Assembly: GCA_020638195.1 (NCBI GenBank)
Contig: JACKJC010000005.1
Coordinates: forward strand, 186,001 to 250,000
DNA from: Methylobacteriaceae bacterium
GTDB taxonomy: Bacteria > Pseudomonadota > Alphaproteobacteria > Rhizobiales > Beijerinckiaceae
Length of the DNA stretch: 64,000 nt
Reading direction: 5' to 3'
The notes under the pieces were generated by a model. That model saw nothing but the letters and a program-made list of their open reading frames with translations. It was not told the DNA's origin and did no database searches. This document shows, one piece after another, positions 7,512 through 15,003 of the stretch (its first letter is position 1; every line of letters begins with the position of its first letter). Both the position numbers and the translations under genes were made by a program.

Positions 7512-7587
7512 AGCGAAGTGGAGCAGCGGTCAGCTCGCCGGCCTCATAAGCCGTAGGTCACGGGTTCGAATCCCGTCTTCGCAACCA
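7512..7587 (+). tRNA. tRNA-Met(CAT) with initiator-like features
   Basis: 76 bases. The anticodon loop CTCATAA gives CAT. The D-arm GAGCAGCGGTCAGCTC resembles initiator tRNA, and position 1 (A) cannot pair with position 72 (A), which is also an initiator trait. The three consecutive G:C pairs expected in an initiator anticodon stem are absent (CCGGC/GCCGT). The T-arm is ACGGG-TTCGAAT-CCCGT, and ACCA is encoded. Initiator or elongator role is open. Confidence 0.82.
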
Positions 7588-7589
7588 AT

Positions 7590-7665
7590 GCCCCTATAGC
7601 TCAGCAGGTAGAGCAGCTGTTTTGTAAACAGCATGTCGCTGGTTCGATTCCGGCTGGGGGCTCCA
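7590..7665 (+). tRNA. tRNA-Thr(TGT)
   Basis: 76 bases. The acceptor GCCCCTA pairs with TGGGGGC. The D-arm is GCTCAGCAGGTAGAGC, the anticodon arm GCTGT-TTTGTAA-ACAGC gives TGT, the T-loop is TTCGATT, and TCCA is encoded. Confidence 0.9.
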
Positions 7666-7666
7666 T

Positions 7667-7742
7667 TCCGATTTAGCTCAGCAGGTAGAGCGGCAGATTG
7701 AAGATCTGCGCGTCGCAGGTTCGATCCCTGCAGTCGGAACCA
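7667..7742 (+). tRNA. tRNA-Phe(GAA)
   Basis: 76 bases. The acceptor TCCGATT pairs with AGTCGGA. The anticodon arm GCAGA-TTGAAGA-TCTGC gives GAA, the T-arm is GCAGG-TTCGATC-CCTGC, and ACCA is encoded at 7739-7742. It is the last tRNA of the block. The 241 bases after it, up to the scaffold gene, hold no gene I can see, only short dyads (for example CAACAG-AC-CTGTTG at 7756-7769). Confidence 0.9.
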
Positions 7743-7983
7743 TTCACATCGTCGTCAACAGACCTGTTGTGCTCCCGAGGGTTCGCCTCCTTCCCCTCGG
7801 TCGAGCGCATTGCAGCGGTCCCAGCTCGCATCGCCTCCAAGACGAGCAGGGATGATCAAGAGCACGTCGCACACGCGCGCCGCCGCTGCGTCGCATTTCC
7901 CCACACGGGAATAAACCGGCCGGTCCAGCGGGAAGCTGTCCCGGTCATCGTCAACAGGGGCGGGACGCCCCGCATTATCCGGG

Positions 7984-8799
7984 ATGGATATGCTGAAAGC
8001 TATCGTTGCAGACCTCAATGAGGTCGATGAAGTCGCTCGCCCATTTTACGCTGAGAAGGACGGGAAGTTCTATCTCAACGTCACGCCGACCGACGGCTGG
8101 ACGCTCGAAAACGTCGACGGGCTGAAGAACGCCCTGGGCGCCGAGCGCAAGAAGGCCGGAGATCTGGAAACCAAGATCAAGGAATACGGCGACATCGATC
8201 CCAAGAAGGCGGCCGACGCTCTGAAGAAGGTCGAGAAGTTCTCGAACTTCGATCCGGAGAAGGAGGCCGACAAGATCGCGGAAGAGAAGTTCAAGAACAA
8301 GGAAGCGCAGCTCGTTTCGCGTCACCAGGACGCCATCCAGCTCGCCAACTCTGCTCTGGAAGCTCGCACCACGCAGCTCAAGAAGCTGCTGGTCGACAAC
8401 GCGATCAAGGCCGAACTCGGCAAGCTGAACCCCCTGGAGGATGCGCGGGACGCGATCGAACTCCTGGCGGCACAGTCGGTCCGCACCAAAGAGGTCAACG
8501 GCGAATTCGTCGTCGAGGTCGTCGATAACGGGGGCAATCCCCGCATCAAGGACGTCCACGGCAATCCGATGGGCATCGCAGACTTCCTGACGGAACTGCG
8601 CGACAAGCGCCCCTCGCTGTTCAAGGCCGACGACAAGCGCGGCATCGGCATGCAGCCGAACACCGGCGCCGGCGGCGGGAAACCCAACCCGTCCAATCCG
8701 TGGCTCAAGGACAGCATCAACTACACGGAGCAAATGAAGCTCCTGAACACCAACCCCACTCTCGCCGCCCGCTACAAGCAGGAGGCCGGCGTCCGCTGA
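7984..8799 (+). CDS. head scaffolding-type protein
   Basis: 271 aa, directly upstream of the major capsid gene. The first third is Lys/Glu/Ala-rich and helical with heptad-like patterning (NALGAERKKAGDLETKIKEYG to HQDAIQLANSALEARTTQLKK, about residues 55-135), typical of gp20-type scaffolds. The C-terminus holds a Gly/Pro/Asn-rich linker (GAGGGKPNPSNPWLKD) and a short basic-aromatic end that could contact capsid protein. The start at 7984 has GGGATGG ahead of it; the ATG at 7990 is an alternative. Scaffold or minor-head role is inferred from position and composition. Confidence 0.7.
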   Translation: MDMLKAIVADLNEVDEVARPFYAEKDGKFYLNVTPTDGWTLENVDGLKNALGAERKKAGDLETKIKEYGDIDPKKAADALKKVEKFSNFDPEKEADKIAEEKFKNKEAQLVSRHQDAIQLANSALEARTTQLKKLLVDNAIKAELGKLNPLEDARDAIELLAAQSVRTKEVNGEFVVEVVDNGGNPRIKDVHGNPMGIADFLTELRDKRPSLFKADDKRGIGMQPNTGAGGGKPNPSNPWLKDSINYTEQMKLLNTNPTLAARYKQEAGVR

Positions 8800-8813
8800 C
8801 GCCTGCCTTTTCG

Positions 8814-8829
8814 TTTGCTTGAATGCAAA
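8814..8829 (+). promoter_or_regulatory. TTTGC-N6-GCAAA dyad (copy 2 of 3 identical)
   Basis: An exact 16-bp copy of the element at 6224-6239. It lies between the scaffold stop and the capsid ATG, ending 32 bases before the start. A regulator binding here could tune production of the most abundant virion protein. Confidence 0.6.
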
Positions 8830-8861
8830 CGGAACGAGAGCCAACAACCAACGAGTGAGAA

Positions 8862-9824
8862 ATGGCTCAGACCAAACTCTCCGACATGATCGTGCCGGAG
8901 ATCTTCCACAGCTACGTCGTGAACAAGACGCTGGAAAAGTCGCGCGTCTACCAGTCCGGCATCATCACCAACATGACCGACCAGCTGATCGACCAGCTCG
9001 GCGGCACGACTGTGAACATGCCGTTCTTCAACGACCTGACCGGCAATGACGAAGTCGTCGACGAGTCCCAGGACATCAGCGTCGCCGGCGTGTCGACCGG
9101 CAAGGAAGTCGCCGTTAAGCTGTATCGCGCCCGCGCGTACGGCGGCACCGACCTCGCGGCCGACCTGGCCGGCGCCGATCCGATGAACGTGGTCATGGAC
9201 CGCTTCGCGGACTGGTGGGCCCGCAAGATGCAGACGACCCTGCTCGCCACCCTCAAGGGCGCGATGTCGGCTGCCAACATGAGCGCCAACGCGCTGGACA
9301 TTTCCGCCCTCACCGGCGGCGCCCAGTACTTCGACGGCGACAGCTTCATCGACGCCACGCACATGCTCGGCGACGAAGAGGGTTCGCTGACGGCGGTTGC
9401 GGTCCACTCGGACACGCTCAAGGCCATGAAAAAGGCCGACCTCATCGACTATATCAAGCCGTCCGACGGTGGCGCCGACGTGCCCGTCTACATGGGCAAG
9501 GCGGTCATCGTCGACGACGGCATGCCTGTCACGTCCGGCACCTACACGACCTACGTCTTCGGTCCCGGCGCGATCGGCTACGGCGAAAAGGCTCCGAAGG
9601 TTCCGGTCGAAGCCGACCGCAACCCGCTCGTCGGCGGCGGCTGGGAATACATCGTCCAGCGTCGTCAGTTCGTGCTGCACCCGCGCGGCCTCAAGTGGCA
9701 GGGCACGCCCGCCAAGGCGACGCCGGACAACTCCGAACTCGCCGTGGGCACAAACTGGACCCGCGCGGTGGCCGAGCAGAAGGCCGTCCGCATGGTCAAG
9801 TTCGTCCACAAGCTGGCGCCGTAA
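8862..9824 (+). CDS. major capsid protein
   Basis: 320 aa. The N-terminus MAQTKLSDMIVPEIFHSYVV, then GGTTVNMPFFNDLTGNDEVV (about 47-66), and the C-terminal GYGEKAPKVPVEADRN (about 238-253) follow the arrangement of HK97-fold coat proteins of the class found in many siphophages and myophages. The strong Ala/Gly/Asp composition, the position after a scaffold gene and the following small decoration-like gene all support the call. It is read from an ATG after ACGAGTGAGAA. There is no prohead protease gene beside it, so maturation may not need cleavage. Confidence 0.87.
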   Translation: MAQTKLSDMIVPEIFHSYVVNKTLEKSRVYQSGIITNMTDQLIDQLGGTTVNMPFFNDLTGNDEVVDESQDISVAGVSTGKEVAVKLYRARAYGGTDLAADLAGADPMNVVMDRFADWWARKMQTTLLATLKGAMSAANMSANALDISALTGGAQYFDGDSFIDATHMLGDEEGSLTAVAVHSDTLKAMKKADLIDYIKPSDGGADVPVYMGKAVIVDDGMPVTSGTYTTYVFGPGAIGYGEKAPKVPVEADRNPLVGGGWEYIVQRRQFVLHPRGLKWQGTPAKATPDNSELAVGTNWTRAVAEQKAVRMVKFVHKLAP

Positions 9825-9827
9825 TCT

Positions 9828-10064
9828 ATGGCGACCAACCTCGCACAGGGGAAGAATGGCAGGCAGGCGGTTGGCGCGGCGATCGACGCCGCAGCTGCCG
9901 CCGCCCAGCTCGTCCCGGCATACACCAAGGCGCAGTTGCCCGCTGCTGCGACCATGCCGAACCGCATCGTGTTCGTTTCCGACGCAGCGACTGGCTCAGG
10001 CCAGCTCGCCTACTCGAACGGCACGGCCTGGAAATCCGTCACCCTCGGCGGCGTCCCGGCGTAA
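9828..10064 (+). CDS. small capsid-associated protein, 78 aa
   Basis: Starts four bases after the capsid stop. The Ala-rich N-terminal half is followed by a beta-like C-terminal half (RIVFVSDAATGSGQLAYSNG...WKSVTL). That half looks like the short sugar- or fibre-linker domain seen in phage structural proteins. Position suggests a capsid decoration or head fibre protein. A hairpin terminator follows immediately. Confidence 0.6.
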   Translation: MATNLAQGKNGRQAVGAAIDAAAAAAQLVPAYTKAQLPAAATMPNRIVFVSDAATGSGQLAYSNGTAWKSVTLGGVPA

Positions 10065-10071
10065 ACCAACC

Positions 10072-10095
10072 GGCCAGGGGCTTCGGCTCCTGGCC
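10072..10095 (+). terminator. hairpin terminator after the capsid genes
   Basis: A 10-bp stem, GGCCAGGGGC/GCTCCTGGCC, with a TTCG tetraloop. It is followed by CTTCTGATTT, which gives only a weak T-tract. It separates the capsid/decoration genes from the head-completion genes and could act as a partial terminator or an mRNA stabiliser. Confidence 0.65.
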
Positions 10096-10117
10096 CTTCT
10101 GATTTGAAGGAGCCCTC

Positions 10118-10531
10118 ATGACCATCGAACGTGGATGGCGAAAGCGCGAGCAGATGGCTCGCCTCAAGCACGAACACTCCAAGGTGTCCGAGACGGTCCG
10201 CGAGCAGCGCGCCCGCGTGCTCGCCGAAGCCAAGGCGAAAGCCGAAGTCGAGAGCGACGCTGTCGCCGCCGAGACGCGCGACGACGACGCCATCATGGAA
10301 AACGACGACGACGCCCCTACAGGCGACAACACGCCGGAAGCTGGCGAGACCGCTCAGGTAGAGACGCCCGCCGAAAAGCCTGCCGAAGAGCATACAGCTG
10401 AAAAGCCCGCCGAAGAGCAGGCAGCCGAAAAGCCCGCCGTCAAGAAGCATGCAGGCAAGAAGGCCAAGAAGGACACGATCAAGGACGCGGCCGAGGCCGG
10501 CGATCCTGACGCCATCGTCGAGGACGACTGA
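10118..10531 (+). CDS. low-complexity acidic phage protein, 137 aa
   Basis: The start has AAGGAG at good spacing. The N-terminal 50 residues are Arg/Lys/Glu helical. The centre is very acidic (MENDDDAPTGDN). From about residue 85 to 110 a degenerate AEKPAEE unit is repeated (ETPAEKPAEEHTAEKPAEEQ and on), and the end is Lys-rich then acidic. This looks intrinsically disordered. It sits between decoration and connector genes, so it may be a head-associated or assembly helper protein. Family not recognised. Confidence 0.55.
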   Translation: MTIERGWRKREQMARLKHEHSKVSETVREQRARVLAEAKAKAEVESDAVAAETRDDDAIMENDDDAPTGDNTPEAGETAQVETPAEKPAEEHTAEKPAEEQAAEKPAVKKHAGKKAKKDTIKDAAEAGDPDAIVEDD

Positions 10532-10533
10532 TC

Positions 10534-10950
10534 ATGAGCTACGCAAACCAGGCGGATATCGAGGATCTCTACGGCTTCGACCTTCTGGTTCGCGTCGCCG
10601 ATCCCAACAAGACCGGCGCGCCTGACGCCGACCTGATTGCGCAAGGCCTTCAGGGCGCCGACGACATCATCAACGCTTACCTGTCGGCGCAGTATCCGGT
10701 GCCGCTATCGCCTGTTCCCGGCTCGATCCGATCGATGGCCGTCGACATCGCGCTCTACCGCATGGCGATCAAGCGCGCGATGCGCACCGACGAGATGCGC
10801 CAGCGCTACGAAGACGCGCTCGCGATGCTCGACAAGATCGCCAAGGGCACAGTCGGCCTCGGGCTGCCGCCGGTTGAAGGCGCCGACGGCGCGACCACGA
10901 ACCCGAACGTGCAGCGCAAGGGGAGGTCGATCAACGCTGTGAGGGCTTGA
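10534..10950 (+). CDS. DUF1320 (Mu gp36-like) head-tail connector protein
   Basis: 138 aa. MSYANQADIEDLYGFDLLVRVAD and the repeated helical pattern with YRMAIKRAMRTDEMRQRYEDALAML (about 76-100) fit DUF1320, the Mu gp36 family of connector/adaptor proteins. Ends with a basic, disordered tail. Its stop TGA overlaps the next ATG by one base. It is the first of a three-gene Mu-like set. Confidence 0.8.
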   Translation: MSYANQADIEDLYGFDLLVRVADPNKTGAPDADLIAQGLQGADDIINAYLSAQYPVPLSPVPGSIRSMAVDIALYRMAIKRAMRTDEMRQRYEDALAMLDKIAKGTVGLGLPPVEGADGATTNPNVQRKGRSINAVRA

Positions 10951-11429
10951 TGGTCAGAAGCGTCAACATCAGGTTCTCCACCGACCTGCTGGAGAAAAGG
11001 CTGAAACGCCTGATCAAGCAGGCCCACGACATAACGCCTGCCATGCAAGAGAGCGCCGCCTACATGGTGCGCGCCACGCAGAACCGCATCCTGCGCTCAA
11101 AGACATCGCCATCTGGCAAGGTCTGGGCGCCGAACGGGACTGCGACCATCGACATCAAGGGACGCGACTCGCCGCTCTTCCGCTATGGCAATCTGGCCGA
11201 CGGGATCGAAGCGCAGCGTGTCACCAAGGGCGGTTTCACCATCGCCTCTACCGCGCGCTCAAAGGACGGCGTCGACTACGGCGCTTTGATGCAGAAGGGG
11301 ATCCCCGCCCGCAAGATGAAGGGCTGGATCAAGCGCAAGAAAGTTCCCGCCCGCCCGTTCCTCGGTTTCTCCGAGGCCAACATCAAGCGCCTCGCCAAGA
11401 TACTACAAGAACACCTCATGGGGGGATGA
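10950..11429 (+). CDS. phage virion morphogenesis protein (Mu gpG-like)
   Basis: 159 aa, starting at the ATG that overlaps the previous stop (TGATG). The basic N-terminal helix, then SPSGKVWAPNG (about 53-63), SPLFRYGNLADGI, the DYGALMQKGI segment and RPFLGFSEANIKRLAKIL near the end are typical of the tail-completion/virion morphogenesis family. These proteins act in joining heads and tails. Coupled to its neighbours on both sides. Confidence 0.82.
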   Translation: MVRSVNIRFSTDLLEKRLKRLIKQAHDITPAMQESAAYMVRATQNRILRSKTSPSGKVWAPNGTATIDIKGRDSPLFRYGNLADGIEAQRVTKGGFTIASTARSKDGVDYGALMQKGIPARKMKGWIKRKKVPARPFLGFSEANIKRLAKILQEHLMGG

Positions 11430-12029
11430 ATGAAAAGCTCCATCATCGCCTTCCGTGATCTGGTCATGAAGACCATCGCCGCAGAGATCGAAGGCATCGA
11501 GGATGTCGACTGGTACGATGGCGTGTTCGATGAAAAGGATGTCGCCGACTGGTCGCTCAAGACCCCTTGCGCATTTGTCTCGGTCAACCGAGCGCCAATG
11601 AAGCCCTACGCGACAGGAGAGCGCAGCATCGACCTCCACGTCACCGTGGTCATCGTAACCGAGGACGGTCGCGAACCGCGCGACGGCGATGAGCAGTGCT
11701 GGGCCGTCATGGAGAACCTCGCAAACTACGCGCACGAAAACACTTTCGGCGCCCAGAATTCCGGACCGGCCTGCGACGTCGTGTTCGAGCGCATCGCCGA
11801 CCCAGTGATGCGACGCGAGGGCGTCGCGATCGGCGCGGTGCGCTGGACCTCAAACATCATGATCGGCCCGTCAGCGACCGCGCGCCACGAGTTCATCCAC
11901 AATCCAGCCAATGGCCGGCGCGTCACCCAGCTGCCGCGCGACCTCTTCCTCGGCATCTCTCGCCAGACGCTGCCAGACGGCACGCAGTCGGCCCCCGAGA
12001 CGCTCGACCTCACAGAGGATGACGCCTGA
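11430..12029 (+). CDS. Mu gp37-like (DUF1834-type) tail completion protein
   Basis: 199 aa, starting directly after the previous stop. The early DVDWYDGVFDEKDVADWSLKTPCAFVSV and ERSIDLHVTVVIVTEDGRE (about 66-84) fit the Mu gp37 family, which usually follows gp36 and gpG as here. The C-terminal tail is Pro/Asp-rich. The stop overlaps the next start (TGATG). The family call rests on synteny more than on a sharp motif. Confidence 0.65.
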   Translation: MKSSIIAFRDLVMKTIAAEIEGIEDVDWYDGVFDEKDVADWSLKTPCAFVSVNRAPMKPYATGERSIDLHVTVVIVTEDGREPRDGDEQCWAVMENLANYAHENTFGAQNSGPACDVVFERIADPVMRREGVAIGAVRWTSNIMIGPSATARHEFIHNPANGRRVTQLPRDLFLGISRQTLPDGTQSAPETLDLTEDDA

Positions 12030-12655
12030 TGCGCCAGATCATGCAGATCGAGCGCCGAATGCAGGACATCGAGCGCAAGCTCGAAAACAAGCAGCGCCAA
12101 GGCAAGGTCACCGAGGTCAAGTTCGACCAGGACAAGAAGCGCTGGTACGCCAAGATGGAAGAGGGCTCCGGAGACGAGACCCTCAAGACCGACTGGATGC
12201 CCTGGAAGAGCTTCTCCCATGGCGCCATCAAGTTCTCCGTGCCGCCTCGTGTCGGGCAGCGCGTCACGCTCAACTCGCCGAACGGCGAGTTGGAGCAGGG
12301 CGTGCTCGAACCCTTCCACTACGGCCCTGACGATCCTTCCCCCCACGACAAGCAGGACGAGATCTTCGTCCGCGTCGAGAAGCCGGGCGCCAAGGACCAG
12401 GAGAAAGTCGACAAGACGCTCGACATCATCGCGACCTGCGACAATCTCAAGGTCTCGATCGGAAAATCGAGCAAGGAGATCACGAAGGACCAGGTCACGA
12501 CCAAAACCGAGACCGAGACGACGACCGCAGAAAAGCGCACCAAGCGCGAGGTCGGAGACCAGAAGCATACGATCGACGCATCGGGTGTTCGAGCCACCAA
12601 CCAGGCCGGCAACATGGTCCTGAAAAACGACGGCAACGTCTTCCTGAACTGTTGA
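12029..12655 (+). CDS. V: baseplate assembly protein V
   Basis: 208 aa. It begins with a coiled-coil-like helix (IERRMQDIERKLENKQRQ), followed by an OB-type domain: GKVTEVKFDQDKKRWYAKM, then the W-MPWKSFSHGAIKFSVPPRVGQRVTL segment (about 60-85), which is characteristic of P2 gpV/Mu gp45 spike proteins. The C-terminal part (repeated T-E-T pattern, then NQAGNMVLKNDGNVFLNC) probably forms the trimeric beta-helix. The spike punctures the outer membrane. No Fe-binding HxH tip motif is seen. First gene of the P2-like baseplate block. Confidence 0.85.
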   Translation: MRQIMQIERRMQDIERKLENKQRQGKVTEVKFDQDKKRWYAKMEEGSGDETLKTDWMPWKSFSHGAIKFSVPPRVGQRVTLNSPNGELEQGVLEPFHYGPDDPSPHDKQDEIFVRVEKPGAKDQEKVDKTLDIIATCDNLKVSIGKSSKEITKDQVTTKTETETTTAEKRTKREVGDQKHTIDASGVRATNQAGNMVLKNDGNVFLNC

Positions 12656-12663
12656 GGCCCTGA

Positions 12664-13461
12664 ATGTTTGTCGACCTGCCGACGGTGTTGCGCCTGATCG
12701 GCGGGACGCCGCACTTCCACACCGCCAGCGTGTTCGCAGAGAAGCTCAAGATCACCAAGGCCCTGCTGGGCGGCGGCGACCTGTCGGGAATGCTTAAGGA
12801 CGTCATGCAGAACGGTCTGCAGGCGATCCTCAAGAACCCGATGGCCCAGGCGCTCAGCCAGCTCAAGACGTCCGTGTTCGAGGCGATCTCCCAGGTCGCA
12901 GCGCCGGAGGGCGAGGATCCAAACTTTCCAGCGACGCTTGCCGCTCTCGGCGACGCCGCTTCCGGCCTGATGAAAGCTGCAGACGCTGCCATTGCCCACA
13001 CCAACGGCATATCGGGCATGGGCGGCGGCGCCTTCACGCTCTACGATCTCGTCGCCCACGCCAATCTGATCGGCATTGTAGGCGGCGCAGTCGATGAAGC
13101 GATCGGCATGGCGACCGTCGTCAAGCCACTCAACATGGACAGCGAACTGGCCGCCATGAACGAAGGGCTACCGCTGCTGATCGAACATGTGAGGACAGGC
13201 GCCATCACCGACGAGGACGCCGGCGCCGAGATCGATGCCATGGCCGCAGCGCTCACCGCGCCCGTCGAAGCTTCGGCCAACGCACTGTCCACCGGCATCG
13301 CAGCAACCCTGGCGATCGCCAGCGCCGCTGTCGCCACATCCGCCTTCAACCTGAACTCGCCGGAGCTGGCAGCGTCCGTGACGCGCATGCTCGGCGCAGA
13401 GCGCGCCGCCGAGATCGTCGACCTGCAAAGCCAGTTCTTCGACATCGGCGAGGACGCCTGA
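12664..13461 (+). CDS. Ala-rich helical baseplate-region protein, unassigned
   Basis: 265 aa, over a quarter Ala, with long hydrophobic to amphipathic helices (ALGDAASGLMKAADAAIAH; GIAATLAIASAAVATSAF) but no signal peptide. It sits between V and W. Many phages have an extra protein here; PAAR or spike-tip proteins occur at this spot, but the sequence lacks PAAR motifs. Function unknown; it may be a membrane-interacting ejected protein. Confidence 0.6.
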   Translation: MFVDLPTVLRLIGGTPHFHTASVFAEKLKITKALLGGGDLSGMLKDVMQNGLQAILKNPMAQALSQLKTSVFEAISQVAAPEGEDPNFPATLAALGDAASGLMKAADAAIAHTNGISGMGGGAFTLYDLVAHANLIGIVGGAVDEAIGMATVVKPLNMDSELAAMNEGLPLLIEHVRTGAITDEDAGAEIDAMAAALTAPVEASANALSTGIAATLAIASAAVATSAFNLNSPELAASVTRMLGAERAAEIVDLQSQFFDIGEDA

Positions 13462-13476
13462 TCCAAGGAGACATTG

Positions 13477-13731
13477 ATGCCCAAGTTCGAGACGACCGCC
13501 GAGTTCTATCACGGCAACGAAATGATCCCCGTCGGCGCCACCGTCGATCTGAGCGAGGCGCAGGCCAAGTACCGCCGCCATCATCTGGTCGAGATCAAGG
13601 CCGAAGCGCTGGCTCCCGCCGTAGACACCGACCTCGACGAAGGCCCGGCGCGCGACGAGAAGCGTCATCGCAAAGCCAAGGCCGAGAAGCCTGTCGTAGC
13701 CGAGAAGGCCGACGCCGATGGCGACGCTTGA
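13477..13731 (+). CDS. small phage protein with basic tail, 84 aa
   Basis: The ATG at 13477 is used because AAGGAG lies 7-8 bases upstream; a TTG at 13474 is less likely. MPKFETTAEFYHGNEMIPVGATVDLSEAQAKYRRHHLVE is a compact beta-type domain like the small head/tail accessory proteins of many phages. The rest is a charged Lys/Ala/Glu tail. The stop overlaps gene W by 14 bases. Confidence 0.6.
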   Translation: MPKFETTAEFYHGNEMIPVGATVDLSEAQAKYRRHHLVEIKAEALAPAVDTDLDEGPARDEKRHRKAKAEKPVVAEKADADGDA

Positions 13732-14074
13732 TCCCATCGTCGACATCGACAGGGAGACTGGCGAACTGATCTCGGGCTGGGCGCGCTGCCGTCAGTCGAT
13801 CTACACGATCCTGACCACGCGCCTGCACACCCGCCTGATGCGGCTGCGGTTCGGCTCCGAGTTCTCAGACCTGATCGACAAGCCCTCGACCGACGAGGTC
13901 TTCATGCGCTCGATCATCGCCGCCGCCGACGCCATCGACAAGTACGAGCCCGAGTTCATGGTCAGCTCCGTGCTGATCGAAAACCTCGGCCCCGAGGGCG
14001 CGCCGCAGATCACCATCGTCGGCGACTACCTGCCGGAAGCCACTTCGAGGCGCGCACAGGTCGCGCTCTCCTGA
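13718..14074 (+). CDS. W: baseplate wedge protein W (gp25-like)
   Basis: 118 aa. The lysozyme-like gp25 fold is indicated by SIYTILTTRLHTRLMRLRFGSEFSDLID (about 27-54), with the conserved Arg-rich R-xxR-xxFGS turn, followed by helical and strand segments (ITIVGDYLPEA). It is a core wedge component that starts sheath polymerisation. Position between V and J is the P2 order. Confidence 0.88.
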   Translation: MATLDPIVDIDRETGELISGWARCRQSIYTILTTRLHTRLMRLRFGSEFSDLIDKPSTDEVFMRSIIAAADAIDKYEPEFMVSSVLIENLGPEGAPQITIVGDYLPEATSRRAQVALS

Positions 14075-14084
14075 GAGCGAGCCT

Positions 14085-14987
14085 ATGCCCTCTTTCGAAT
14101 CTCCGTCCCTCTACATCGACTTCGCGCGCCTGCCGCCGCCGGACGTGATCGAGACGATCGACTTCGAGTCGATCCTCGACATCTACCACACGCAGCTGGT
14201 CGATCGCGCCACAGCCGCCGGCCTGCCCAAGCTCGTTGACGCGCTCAAGCTAGAGCAATCGCCGACCAACGTCATCCTGCAGTGCCAGTCCTACGGCGAG
14301 ATGATCGTGCGCGCCCGCATCAACGCGGCGGCGCGCGCCGTCATGCTGCCGTTTGCGCGCAAGAACGACCTCGACAACCTTGCTGCCTTCTTCGACGTCG
14401 ACCGTCTGCTGCTTTCGCCGGACACAGATCAATCCCCTGCGGTCTACGAGAGCGACGAGCGACTGCTCAAGCGTATCCGCGTCGCCTGCGAGACATTCTC
14501 GACCGCTGGCACAGCCGGATCCTACATCTATCACGCCCTGACAGCCGTACCGACGCTCAGGGACGTCTCCGCGATCAAGGTCTCAGCCGGCGTCGTCAAG
14601 GTCTCCCTGGTCAACACCGGCGCAGATCCGACAGCGACGCAGGCGCAGATCGACGCGGTCTACGACCGCCTCCACCAGACCGGGATCAAGGTTCTCACAG
14701 ATGAAGTCCATGTCGCCTCGGCTGAGATCCTGCCTGTCGACCTCGTTGCGAACATTCAGCTCTATCCCGGCCCTGATCGCGCTCTCGTGCTTGCTGACGT
14801 GCAGGCGGCGCTTACGCAGCTTCGCGACACAACATCGATCCTTGGCTTCGACCTGACGGTATCCGCCATCCTGGCCGCGCTCATGCAGAGCGGGGTCAAG
14901 TCGGTGTCGACCAACTTCGAATCAGACACCAACCTGCGACAGGACCAGGCTGTCTGGATCAGGAGTGCGACGATCACCACCACCTGA
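14085..14987 (+). CDS. J: baseplate protein J
   Basis: 300 aa. FARLPPPDVIETIDFESIL at the N-terminus and the central DERLLKRIRVACETFSTAGTAGSYIYHAL (about 125-152) are hallmarks of P2 gpJ/baseplate J. The C-terminal part (TVSAILAALMQSGVKSVSTNFES) closes the family. It forms the outer wedge with I. Length is normal. Confidence 0.92.
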   Translation: MPSFESPSLYIDFARLPPPDVIETIDFESILDIYHTQLVDRATAAGLPKLVDALKLEQSPTNVILQCQSYGEMIVRARINAAARAVMLPFARKNDLDNLAAFFDVDRLLLSPDTDQSPAVYESDERLLKRIRVACETFSTAGTAGSYIYHALTAVPTLRDVSAIKVSAGVVKVSLVNTGADPTATQAQIDAVYDRLHQTGIKVLTDEVHVASAEILPVDLVANIQLYPGPDRALVLADVQAALTQLRDTTSILGFDLTVSAILAALMQSGVKSVSTNFESDTNLRQDQAVWIRSATITTT

Positions 14988-15003
14988 CGCTTTGGAGCAA
15001 TCA

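Noticed and set aside
6819..7742. Idea that the phage recodes TAA using a suppressor tRNA from its own array
   Set aside because: The anticodons are CCA, GTA, GTT, TCC, TGG, CTG, CAT, TGT and GAA; none reads TAA, and the other phage genes use TAA as a normal stop.
7771..7800. Hairpin CCGAGG/CCTCGG after tRNA-Phe as a terminator
   Set aside because: The loop is 14 bases and no T-tract follows, so it was kept only as a short dyad in the gap description.
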